Shown: piece after piece, positions 37,556-48,255 of the stretch
Layout: each line of letters opens with the position of its first letter
Position numbering within the stretch: the stretch's first letter is position 1
Origin: Chrysogorgia sp. JL179-B06
Taxonomy: Eukaryota; Cnidaria; Anthozoa; Scleralcyonacea; Chrysogorgiidae
DNA length: 64,000 nt
Assembly (NCBI GenBank): GCA_035772405.1
Contig: JAYKKM010000016.1
Location: 642,501-706,500, forward strand
Direction: 5' to 3'
Notes under the pieces: model-generated
Told to the model about the DNA's origin: nothing
The model's database searches: none
The model's input: only the letters and a program-made list of their open reading frames with translations
Program-made: the position numbers and the translations under genes

Positions 37556-37795
37556 GGGGTTAGGGTTAGTATTAGCTACGTATAGGTAAGCTCAAAAAAT
37601 AACCCTAATACTCATTCTAATACTAACTCCAATAATAACCCAACCCCAATACTAACCCTAAGACTAACAACCCTAATACTAACCCTAATACTAACAACCT
37701 TAATACTAACAACCCTAATACTAACAACCCTAATACTAACCCTAATACTAACAACCCTAATACTAACCTTAATACTAACCCTGAAAACGTATGTC
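37556..37795. repeat. Tandem CCCTAATACTAACAA repeat
   Basis: About twelve copies of 12-15 base units built from CCCTAATACTAA with or without CAA. It contains CCCTAA but is not a simple telomere repeat. Confidence 0.85.
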
Positions 37796-37899
37796 TTTAA
37801 TGTGTTTAATAAGCTTTAGCACGTATTACAACAAATGCTAGGGAGATCGCAAGAGGTTTCCCCAGTTACTGCGGTCCCTTAATACACTACGAAGTAAGT

Positions 37900-38460
37900 T
37901 TTAAAAAGATATCAATAAAGTTTACAATAAAAGTAAATAACTATTAAAAAAATTTAAAAGCAACAACTTGCGCTCACAACAAGGGATCTAGCCCTTTTAC
38001 ATTTGACACATACGGATTTCCATGTTTTCGGATTCTCTATGTCGTTAACATTCGTCAAGGCATTATAATAGTATTTCTTTAACCTAATTTTAAAAGAGTT
38101 AAGCGAAATATGTTTATTTCTTAGTTCGGTATCAAGGATATTCCAGACCTTAGTAGATCTAATGAATAAGAAGTCTGGAAAGTTACTGTTTTTGCAAAAG
38201 GAATTACCAAGGTAATGACAGCATCATCCGATGAGCTTCATGTTTTCCTTGAGGAAACAGCAATAAGGTGGACGCCATGAGAATACCTATACCCAACCCA
38301 TTCATAATGTTAAACAACATAACCATGTCTAAGTACTCGTGCCAATACGTAACTGGCAGAAGGTTGAGGTTGATTAATATTTTTTAGTATGAAATGTCGG
38401 TAGAGAAGCCAAGATTCAAAATAAACTTCGTTGCCCTCCTTTGCACTTTTTCTTAATCTT
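37900..38460 (-). pseudogene. LINE ORF2 C-terminal fragment
   Basis: On the minus strand the protein fragment includes LNLLPVTYWHEYLDMVMLFN followed by decayed sequence with several stops. It is the same family as the fragment at 1736-2450. Confidence 0.6.
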
Positions 38461-38797
38461 TTAATTAATTAATCTTAATTTTAATCTTAATTTTAATCTT
38501 AATCAAAATCTTAATCTTTTAATTAATTAATATTGGCGACCATGTTGAAACCTACCTCTCGCGGATACTAAAAAAGATCGCCCCTAAGACGACTCGGACC
38601 TAGTACCTCACGGTCACCTCAACTGTTGTATTCCATCTAGCAACGACCATCTCCAAACTAATTGGGTGTGGCTATCAATAAATGTGGGTGTTGCTCATAC
38701 TTAACACTCCGAAATGTTAACGCTGCGATAATAGCTCTCCGTTTAGCCATTCCCCGAAATTCTGCCTTGTAATCTGATGACAATGTTTAATAATTAA

Positions 38798-39021
38798 AGT
38801 GCTGTCCAGTCCGGGACCCCATATGTCAACAAACTTCAACGGAAAAGATTTGCGACAGTTCGAAAGCGAGTATTTGTCAAAGGTGGCGAAGGCGCGAGTG
38901 GTAGTTTGATATATTATCCACATTTAGGAACAGAACAGCTTCTTATAACATGCTTTTTAGGTGGAAAAGCTCAAGCGTGGAAAACAAATCCGCAATACTT
39001 CATGTTCAATGTTTATCACCT
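38798..39021. mobile_element. TTAA-flanked MITE (family of 62742), internally deleted
   Basis: It begins AGTGCTGTCCAGTCCGGGAC after TTAA (38794-38797) and ends ...TTTATCACCT before TTAA (39022-39025). Most of it matches the right two-thirds of the element at 62742-63060 in inverse orientation, including AATGTGGATAATATATCAAA in reverse complement. Confidence 0.75.
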
Positions 39022-39404
39022 TTAACAGTGTCGATTCTTTATCTGTCCTGACGAATTTGTTTCCGCCATTTTGAAAGTTTCGCGGGCGACGGCGAATGTC
39101 TGCACATGCGCACGACAACTAAAACTCGCAGGTCTACAATTCGTATCTGCGATGGCAACCCTAGGACGGGAACGTCGTTCAAACCAAAGAATCTTTATGC
39201 GAAACAAAAAGAATGAATAATTTGTATTCCCAAGATTAATCTCAACGTCCTCGTTCTCTTTACAACGCCACTCAGAGCATTTCACGTCTTTAGGACGACG
39301 GTAATTCGAGCAGAGATGAAACAGCCGTTGCTCACGTTGCAAGCAATACATTATTGGCGTTGTAATAGCATTGTAACCAGTAAGTTATTGGATTGTAACC
39401 AACC

Positions 39405-39545
39405 CCAAAACAACAAAGATCCTAATCCTAACCCCCGCGAGTTATCTAACCCTAATCCCCCGGCTAGCGAGTTTTCTAATCCTAACCCCCCGGCTAGCGA
39501 GTTTTCTAACCCTAACCCCCCGGCGAGCGAGTTTTCCCATCCCTA
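39405..39545. repeat. Tandem repeat with unit CCCCCGGCTAGCGAGTTTTC
   Basis: Four to five copies of a unit of about 28 bases, with CCTAA spacers between. Confidence 0.85.
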
Positions 39546-39676
39546 GCCAACACCACATCCACTCCCCTATTGTCCTAAATTAGTAGACTAGTTAGAGACT
39601 GAGCATGTGGGACTAGTAATTCACTGTTACACGCATGCGCTTACAATCCAATAACGTATTACAATCTAATAACTTA

Positions 39677-39955
39677 GGCCAGGTTTACACTAGTACGGTC
39701 GGTAAGTGATCCGGAGTATTTTGGCGTATTTTACAAAAGCTGATGTCAAGCATGTTTACAAGCCGTTTTCTTTGTCGCCGGAAGCTCTCCGCACTCGCGA
39801 TTGCAGAGAGGTTTAATGCTTGCATATACGACTACATATATGACTACGCTACGGCAAACCACTCCGGATTAGGCAGGTACAGTGTAAACACAACAAAGAA
39901 ACTTATTGATTTTTTAACGAATCACTTACCGTACCGTACTAGTGTAAACCTGGCC
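39677..39955. mobile_element. MITE with GGCCAGGTTTACACTAGTAC ends
   Basis: The terminal inverted repeats extend about 35 bases (to CGGTAAGTGATnCG). The interior has no gene. The target duplication was not resolved. Confidence 0.75.
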
Positions 39956-39965
39956 TTATTGGTTA

Positions 39966-40085
39966 TAATGCTATTACAACGTAGTGCAGTGCTCTGAGCT
40001 ACGGAAGCCGTTGCCGAGAGTCTAGTCACGAGTTCTGTATATATGTGGTTGTAATGCCGGGATAAGATTCTGGGTATATTACAAG
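39966..40085 (-). mobile_element. SINE fragment
   Basis: It shares the A-box part (GCTCAGAGCACTGCACTACG in reverse sense) and the TACCGGGATAAGATTCTGGG-like tail with the SINE at 13432. Confidence 0.55.
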
Positions 40086-40319
40086 TAATATTTGGCATAT
40101 ATATGATAATAATGAATCGTTTAATAAAAATATACATCTCGCAGTCTTAACGACTGAATTACAAGTATATATAAAAGATTACAGTACCAATTCGACAATG
40201 TTAAAAAGTTTAACTATTTACAGGTAAAATATATTTAATTCTAGATCAACAATTGTAAAAATTATATTATTTAGTGATATGACTATTTGCGTATAATTTA
40301 CAATAAAAGAATGTTTAAA

Positions 40320-42215
40320 TCGATTTGTTTTGCACTTGGCCACACAAAAGGATCTCTTCGTCCTTAATTGATTGTTAAATTCACGAACTCTTTCGGGTAA
40401 CAGGTCTGCCAGTTTATGATCATTTCCCCCTACAATTTCATTGAATAATTTTTACACAGGTGATCACGTCTATCAATTTGAGTTAAAATACCGGCTTTAG
40501 CGATGGCGTCACTATACGAGACTCCCGGAAATACAATACCCATGGCTCTTTTCTGAATTTCCAGGGCATCCGACAAATATTTGGGAAGACTTGGCAGGAA
40601 TATTCGAGGACTGATCTTATTACAGCACAATAAAAGCAAACAAGATCTTTTGTTTGTATATCGGCTCGTTTAAGTTGTTTGAGTATATATAAGCGTTTAG
40701 CGGCTTTTTTAATGATATTTTCAATATGATCATTTCACTTTAAATCGTTTCTGATTGTAAGTCCAAGAATCTTGACTGCTTGAACTCTTTCAAAGGGTTG
40801 ATGATCCACTTCTGTGATATCATATGTTGGAACAGTTTTTCTAAAGGAAACAACCATTTATTTGCATTTTTCGGATTCAATATGAGTTGGTTTTCTTTAG
40901 ACCAAGTAGCAATGTGATTGATTTCCCTCTGTAAAGAACGTTCTTCATTTTGTAAAATAAACTCCGATACAGTGGTGTCATCTGCAAATTTCCACATCAG
41001 TGTATTTGTCTTTTCCGAAGGCTTAAGATCATTGATCATGGCAAGGAAAAGCCAAGGTCCTAAGCGTGTTCCTTGCGGTACTCCTGCAGGTACATTCAAC
41101 CAACGAGAAAAGCATTGGTTATTAAGCTTGACTCTTTGTTTCCGATCTCTAAGAAAGTCAATGAGCCAATTTATAATTGAAGATTTAATACCAAGACTAA
41201 AAAGTTTAGCGATCAGTATGTTGTGATCGATCATATCAAACGCTTTTTTATAATCAAGAAATGAGGTACGGACTGTAACGCTTCCCCCATCTGTGAAGGA
41301 CAGCCAATGATGAATCATTGAAATAAGTGCATGAGTCGTTGAAGATCTAGGTATGAAACCATATTGGTTCTGGTCAATCGACTTCGACAAGACTGGTTTC
41401 AATTCTTTCTCAATGATGATTTCTTCAGCGATTTTTGATCGGCTGCATGTTAGTGATATCGGTCTTAAATCCCGCTCAAAAACTTCGATGGATGACGCCT
41501 TGGGCAAAGGCGAGACATTTGCAAGTTTCCAAACTTTGGGAACATAACTATTTTGAAAAGATGAATTTAAAATTAAAGTAATTGGTTGCGCTAGAATGTC
41601 TGCAGAAACTTTTAGTACCCAATTTTGTAAGCCATCAGGACCACCGGCTTTTGAAGTGCTGATTTTTCTTAATTTTATGGCCACTTCAAATTCATTAACA
41701 GTGATGAATTGGTCATTGTTCTCAACAATAATATGCGCGTCGTTTGGTAGAGGTGAATATAGTCGCGCATCACGTTGATAAATGATTCGTTTATTTTTTC
41801 ACATAGTACTCTGTCTTCAAGATCAAGCTCCGGAGTTAGGATGCTACTTAAGTTTTTTGTAGCAGCCTTACAATTTCCACAAAGTTGTTTGACTTCCCGC
41901 CACCAATCTCTGGGCTTAGTATTCTGAGGTTTTCTACTTTAGATTTATTGTAGATTTTACGAATGCGTTTTCTTTCTCTATTTACTTTGTTTCGAAGCAT
42001 TTTGAACAAAACATTTTTCCCGATGTGAATGCCTTTTGTCGGCGGGAGCCATCAAGGATTTTAAATGGCTGGTCATCCATGGGCGGTCGTTGTCATGGAC
42101 TCTTACCGAACGTAGAGGCATGATGGTGTTTAAGCCGTAATTGATAATATCAGTCGATATTTCTGAATTTTGGTCGCAAGTAAAATCAGGAGATTTGATC
42201 GACAGCGATTTTGTT
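40320..42215 (-). pseudogene. LINE ORF2, jockey/CR1-like reverse transcriptase, mostly complete
   Basis: The longest frame (41684-40740, 314 residues) has KAGGPDGLQNWVLK, WKLANVSPLPKA, LRPISLTCSRSK, QNQYGFIPRSSTT, FLDYKKAFDMIDHN, PAGVPQGTRLGPWLFLAMIN and the catalytic KFADDTTV (FADD instead of YADD). Upstream in other frames is the pre-polymerase region (to about 42200). Downstream is the C-terminal part (LPSLPKYLSDALEIQKRAMG, to 40430). Frameshifts separate the parts, and the endonuclease is missing because the copy is joined to helicase sequence at about 42215. Confidence 0.8.
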
Positions 42216-42300
42216 TTCGCAAGGTCAGTGACATATAATCCTTCAATTGTAGTAACTCTACTAAGTGCTACATAATGTATATGAGGAATAGCCCTCTTTG
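42216..42300 (-). pseudogene. Helitron/Pif1 helicase C-terminal fragment
   Basis: Reads RAIPHIHYVALSRVTTIEGL then YVTDL on the minus strand. This is helicase motif VI (YVALSRV) and the following strand of Pif1-like helicases of Helitron or related elements. It runs directly into LINE sequence. Confidence 0.65.
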
Positions 42301-42759
42301 TATTTAGGTTTACACGGGGGCGCTGGAGACAAAGCTGCCCTTTGCTTACGGGGCAGCCGTGTGCCCTTTGGTACCATTACAATATCTTATACTTCGTTTT
42401 AAATTTATTTTATCTCTCTAAGTTAAATTTGGAAAGAGATGCGAGCGAGATGCGTAATGAGGAAAATGAGGAGGAACGAGCCCGAACTAATCGTCGCTCG
42501 TCGTCGACGATTTCCGAAGTATAGATTGTGTAATTGTTACACAGAGGCACGCTGACGCAAGCTATTTTCTATTTGTTAAATATTAAAATATATTATTAAT
42601 ATATTATCATGTTGTTAATAATATTAATACATTATTATGTTACTCTACATTGTTTTGAAGCTTAACAATCTCACTATATATATATATTGAGGATATCATG
42701 ACTTGGATTACTTGCAATATGCTCAATAAAGTCATTCGCTTCTATTCACGCTGCCGGAA

Positions 42760-43370
42760 TGTTCGTCTATTTCCATCAAAGTAGGAGGGCATCAACTAGA
42801 GCCTCTTGCAGAAGTAAGAGATTTGGGAGTCACGTTTGACTCTCATCTAACTTTCAAAGCGCATGTCAATAAAATATGTCCTTCAGGCTCTCAATCCATT
42901 CATTACTTCGGCATAATAAGAAAATGTCTAACATAAAAAGATACTGAGCGTTTGGTACATGCTTTTCTTTCATCTAATCTTGATTACTGTAATGGCATAT
43001 GTGACATGGCCTTCCCTCCTGTGACCTACAAAAACTTCAAATAATCCAAAACACAGGCTAGTTGTTACAGCAAATAAATGTGTACATATTACGCAGTTAT
43101 TATTTAATCATCATTGGCTTCCAGTACAACAACTAATAGCTTTTAAGCTTCTGGTAATATTTAAAATCCTCAATGGCTTCGCCCCTATCTACATCGCTGA
43201 TCTTTTTCATCAATACACAGTACTAGCTCCTGCTCGTAAACCTCAAGTACCGCAATTTCTTAACCATACCAAAGACATGCAAGTACCGAAAATCCTTCTC
43301 GTGTGCGGCTCAGAGACATTGGAATGTTTAACAGTTGATGATTTCAAAGCAAAATTGCATCTTTTTTAAG
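42760..43370 (+). pseudogene. LINE (CR1/L2-like) ORF2 3' fragment
   Basis: The decayed plus-strand frame reads EVRDLGVTFDSHLTFKAHVN and LVHAFLSSNLDYCN, the (V/A)R(D/N)LG(V/F)..D..L....H(I/V) and L(V/I)HAF(V/I).S.LDYCN boxes of CR1/L2-type LINEs. Many stops follow. Confidence 0.65.
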
Positions 43371-44216
43371 ATAACTTTTGAGCAATTTTAATTTTATTGT
43401 AAAAAGCATCGAGACATGCGTTTTAAAGAACTGTTATATTATTATTATTATATCCACTTTACATTAATTAGTCGGGTCAATATATGAAAAATTACCACCA
43501 TAGCCCAAAAAAATTGCTAGAAAAGGTTTTTCGACTGTTTATGATAGTATTGAATATGGAGAATATTATACTAAAAATCTACCAAAATCAGACGTCCGGA
43601 AAGTTGTCAAATCCAAGATGGCCGCCAATACCTTAAAATAGCCAACTCCCTTACTATTCACACTAGAATGATACTTTTGGTGTCAACACCCATGTTTTAG
43701 GGGTCAAGGAACTCAGCGAATCACCGTTAAACAATCAGAATACCAGGAAATCCAATATGTCGCCCAAAATGGCCGCCGATATCCTAAAATTACTATCGGC
43801 ACAAATTTGAGTCCGTTGTGAAGGAAAATCATTGAAAATATGATTGCACAGCCCACTTTCACATCTTCGTTCAAACGGAAAGATAAAGCCATAATCCTCA
43901 GTGATGTGTCAGCCATCAAGGTTGTTCCAGATCAAATTATCGACCCTGCCGTGTTGTTCCAGCGATTTCTAGTTGTATCTAAAACAGGTGAACTTTCATT
44001 GGAGGATGTTATGGGATATGAGCTCAGTCCATTCCCCTGCTGCTCTTTTTGAGGCCAGAAATTTGTTTCGAAAGCCTAACAAGCCGAAAATAGCTCATGC
44101 TAACTGAGCATTTGAGTGATGCATCAAGAGAAGTCCTAACTGAATCTATTCCTAGAACTGAACATGACGTCCTTGACGGAGGCTCCTTACTACACCCCTG
44201 ACTGTCTCCCTTCTTC

Positions 44217-44709
44217 CAGGGTACACGGCGTACCGTGCGGGGGGTGTGGGGGGTGTGACACCCCCCCCCCCCCCACTTTTCACTGAATTGGTCGGTAAAA
44301 CGCAGAGTCAGTCGGTAAAGCCTAACGTCGTCGGTAAAACCGATTGGTCAGACCGGAAGTTGGGAAAACCGTTAAGGGTGTCGGTAAACTGTTCATCATA
44401 TTAGATCGTTGGTAAAATTGACTTAATCGACTGTTTAAACGTTGTCGGTTGTATAAAATTCGATTTCTATGAAATGTAATATTGTTACCGTTGCATGGGT
44501 TAATGTTAAATGAATATTCCTCCCTTTTCCCGATCCAAACGAGTATCCAGGTACTTTTCTCCGAAGGAGCGCCGAGTGAAGATTCTGGATACAAGGTCAC
44601 TGTTACCGGTACGTACAATGCAATGGAAGAAAATCTTCGCCCATGTGTAATTCGTCGGTAAAACTAAGACGATACACCCCCCATCCAAAATGGTCACGGT
44701 ACGCCACTG
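44217..44709. mobile_element. hAT-like MITE inside the pseudogene
   Basis: The ends CAGGGTACACGGCGTACCGTG (left) and CACGGTACGCCACTG (right) are imperfect inverted repeats of the CAGTGGCGTA type also seen at 13682. It holds a run of 14-17 C at 44263-44275. A clear 8-bp duplication is not visible. Confidence 0.6.
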
Positions 44710-44937
44710 GAGACAGATTCACCTGGGGATGAGACATTGCCAAGGGTGCAGTTGAAGTGTCCAGATATCATTCTACTACTTTGATAGGAGAAGACACTGA
44801 CCTACTAGTTCTGATCCTTTATTATGCCCAGACAGATAACAAAGACCTCTATTTCCGATCGGACAAGGCGACTGCTACAACAGTGTATAACATCAACAGT
44901 CTTATATCAACCCTAGGAAATAATTTGCGTTCCCAGT

Positions 44938-45155
44938 ACCCTTCCCGCCGAACACGACAGCCATTGCCTGGGATCCAATTTTTCAATCAATTATTTCTCC
45001 TGATTTGGAAAGAGGAATTGATCAGCACAGGATTGCATTACAGAATCACCTTTCACAAGCTTTTGAAAGACCGACCTCTTCCCAACACCAAAGATCCGAG
45101 ATGTACTATCACATCCTGCGAAGGCGTGAATGAAAAGCAACTGAGACCTGAGTCG
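44938..45155 (-). other. Inverted segment within the pseudogene
   Basis: Roughly 215 bases encode the middle of the protein on the opposite strand to the parts before and after it. An LRSQ-coding stretch is present at both breakpoints. Confidence 0.65.
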
Positions 45156-46089
45156 CTGGCATCTTTGCACCACAGTACCTTGACCAAGAGAAAATCGTAT
45201 CATCAACATCGTTCGTGACACCTGGACGTCTACCCCCTGTGCGTCCTCCACCCAACTCCACTGTCTCAGAGTTTACTACCAGATAATGGTCTGGATTGGG
45301 AAGGAGAGTGACATGGATGTATTGAACTGGAGTTGGAAGTTGGAAGACAATAAATTGATTCCGGTAATGTCGGAATTGAATGATTCATTGCAAATGCAAA
45401 ACTGCCTGCAGAACACCACACTGTAGTTGCAGGGTGTATGGGTTACCATGCACGCTAGCTTGTGGACAATGCCAGTTAGAAACGTGTGCCAATCCGTACA
45501 CTCCTGGGGCAAGAGTGTAATTGACAATATGTATGCATTCATAGAACAATGGTTACTTTTTAAGTCATAGTGTTTTTGCCATATTAATATCATTGAAGAA
45601 CTGATAACTCGATCATTATTTAATTCACATCATTAGATTCCTAGAAACCAAAACCAAGGGATAGACATAACAATTGCAACTATAGTGTGAATACTAGTGT
45701 AGTAAATGACTGATAGCAATTTTAGGATATTGGCGGCCATTTTGTGCGCCATATTGGATTTCCTGGTGTTCTAATTGTTCAAAAGTGATTTCACTGTTTC
45801 CAGTGAGTTTCTTGACCCCTACGATCTGGGTGTAGACACCAAAATTATCATTCTAGGGTGAATAGTAAGGAAGTTAAAGATATTTTAAGGTATTGGACGC
45901 CACTTGGATTTGACAACTTTCCGGAAGTATTTTTCCGGAAATATTTTTCCCCATATCCAATACTACCAGAAACAGTTGAAAAACCTTTTCTAGCAATTTT
46001 TTGAGGTGAAACTGTATATTGACCCGACTAAATTATTAAATATTGTTATTGACAAACGTTTACTGTGAGTCCAGTAATAGATATTAAAT

Positions 46090-47470
46090 AAATAAAGTCA
46101 CTTAGACCGTTAGACGGCTTCTCGCACTTTTCCTCTTGCTTGTTTGCCAAGTAAGGTGAAAGTGCCCTTTTTCGAGATTCTGCCCCCGCTGCCCGGAGTT
46201 GCTTCCGGCGCCTTTGGGTTTACAAGAGACTGAGTGTCACCTTGTGACCTGTGTACAGTTTTTGCAGCTGCATGGGTAGTGGAAATTGTTTTCTTACTAC
46301 TTGAGCTCCTTTATTTCTACCAACAGCAAACTGTGTGGTGACAGGTTTGACTGGTGTCCATGTACTTTGGATACTTTGGATAAAGATGTCTATTTTCATG
46401 TCTTGTTTTTTGGCCAACATCTTCATGATCAAATTCGACCCAAATTATACCAGATGGTTTATTTGGCTGATGAAGCTGCACTAGTTTCACAACATTGCTA
46501 GCACCATTTGTTAAACCATCCTCATTCTTGCATTCAGAGCAATTTCTGTCCTTTCACCTTCAGCAATATGAAGGTTTGTTGCCAACTGTCTTGTATTTTT
46601 CAGGGAGACATGAGGAGTTTGTTTCATTATTTTGTCAGCTCTACATAACACTATCTTGAGCTTTGATAGTATATTTATTTCATGTTGATGCTTGATGAAC
46701 GTTTTCATTATATTGGTTGACCATAGCGTTTTGTATGAACTGTCGAGGAGCCTCTTTTGGGCAATTTTTTTCTTCAATACACCTTTCTTTTGTTTTCATT
46801 ATATTTTGGTGTGTTTTCCTTCTCTTAACCGCTTCAAGATTTCAGCAAAAACTTTGCTTTCTCGTTGCCGCATAATTTCATCTAGTTCAAACATTGTGAA
46901 GTGTTTTTTGGCAAGTATGCTATACTCTGAATTTTGAATATCATTAAATATATAACCATCAATGGAATAAATCTCCAATTGCAATTATTGTAATTCCTCC
47001 AAAATCTTCCTTGCTACCTTTTATATCTTTCAGGTGGTTATTGATTTGAACAGTAAACATATTGCTTCCAACCATTGATATTTCATCTGACAATATTAAT
47101 TTTACACCACCTATAGTTGGCATCGCAATGTATTTAACTTGCTGGAATGCAGTGGTTTATAGTTTTTTTAATGACTGACTTGCTGGTATTGCAATGGCAC
47201 TGTGTATTGTATTGCCTTTGATGATAAAAGAAGCTTTTCCTGTTGGAGCTAGAAGTAAAATTTTCACTTGATGAAAATCTTCACCAGCACGATAATTATA
47301 ATGTTGAAGTGCTGCCTGATATATTGATTTTGTCAGGTGAGATTTACCAACACCTCCACTGAGGAAACAGTAAAATGGGTTGTCAGATATTTTAATTAGA
47401 TGTAAAGCATGAGCAAAAATTATTTTTGTCTCTTGGATTAGACAGTGTAAAATAGTAAAGTATAACAAAT
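46090..47470 (-). pseudogene. Pif1-like helicase pseudogene
   Basis: On the minus strand are LSGGVGKSHLTKSIYQAALQ (Walker A, about 47345), KILLLAPTGKASFIIKGNTI (motif Ia), LILSDEISMVGSNMF (DExx box, about 47095), GGITI...AIGDLFQL (motif III, around 47000), then helix regions to ALNARMRM. The end is TVHRSQGDTQ (motif V, about 46225). Five or more frameshifts separate them. It is the usual helicase of Helitron-type or related elements; no Rep domain was seen here. Confidence 0.75.
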
Positions 47471-48255
47471 GGCATGTTTAGAAGTGAAAGGGTTAACTCT
47501 TTTACCCCATTCACCTGACAAAAAGGCAAAATCAGGCAAACCAGGAAGTCGAACAATTAATCTAGTTTTGGGCAACTGCAACACCAATTTAATTGTTCGG
47601 GGCATGGATCCGACGACCCTGTTTTTGTGAAACCAAAATAAAATAAAATTTGTACCTATTATTTACTTTGATAAAAATGGGTTATTGTTGTGCTTTTTCA
47701 ACCTCGTACCCAGGCTTTTCACCAGAAAGACGGGTGAATAGACTGGGTATGAGCTTGTACTTTTTCATTTCCCCTTTCCTGACCGACCGACCCTAAAAAT
47801 TTTGAAGCATCAAATTGGTGTGGCCTTATACAGTAAGATGAAAAACATAACTCTTTCTAACCCCTCCACTTGTGAAATCAACTGGCATTAGACAGAATTT
47901 GGGGTCAAGGTGTTTTGGGGTGGGCAAATAAAAAGAGGAGGATTTTTTCCATCCACTTTTCCTTCGCCAGCTTTTTCTCCAAAACCCTTAATACCGCCAG
48001 CTCCATGGGCTATAGACAGTGTAAAATGATAAAGCACGGGATATTCCGTATTCGGGAGTGAAGCTAGACTAACTTTTTCACTCCAAACTTTCCGGAAGTT
48101 TTCCCCTCTACGAGTAAAATCATCTGGCATTAGACACACTAAAATAGCCTATTGTTTAAAAATTAATGTATAGAAATTTCTTTTTTGGGATTGAAGGGGT
48201 TATTGCAGGAATTGATTAACTTTACATTTTCATGCCTTATATTTTACCAGTATTA
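47471..48255. other. Repeat-derived spacer
   Basis: No gene. Several degenerate copies of a CATCTGGC(A/G)TTAGACAGA-like phrase (47445, 47880, 48010, 48120) indicate a decayed interspersed repeat; relatives appear near 53390. Confidence 0.4.

Larger units (their letters stand above)
43831..45450 (+). pseudogene. Decayed gene of an uncharacterised multicopy family, with internal inversion
   Basis: Plus-strand pieces read IILSDVSAIKVVPDQIIDPA, VLFQRFLVVSK...LSLEDVMGYELSPFP and, after the MITE, TLIGEDTDLLVLILYYAQTD (GxDTDxLVLL, a PIN/XPG-like acidic motif) and VYNINSLISTLGNNLRSQ. The expected continuation, LLFIHAFAGCDSTSRIFGVG, is found on the minus strand (about 45155-44991). The plus strand resumes with KIVSSTSFVTPGRLPP and VYYQIMVWIG-like sequence after 45190. 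The family is common and unnamed in cnidarian-type genomes and seems to be carried by this transposon. A nuclease role is only suggested by the acidic motif. Confidence 0.6.
43469..46030. mobile_element. 2.6-kb DNA transposon with about 330-bp terminal inverted repeats
   Basis: TAGTCGGGTCAATAT at 43469 is matched inverted at the right end (ATATTGACCCGACTA, ending 46030). Homology extends about 330 bases inward on both sides, for example CCAAATATG-type and AAATGGCCGCC(G/A)ATA blocks at 43770 and 45740. AAT lies on both outer sides, a possible 3-bp duplication. It carries a pseudogene (43831-45450) and a nested hAT-like MITE. Confidence 0.8.

Noticed and set aside
37556..37795. Telomere repeat or chromosome end
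   Set aside because: CCCTAA occurs but only within longer, irregular units, flanked by ordinary interspersed repeats.
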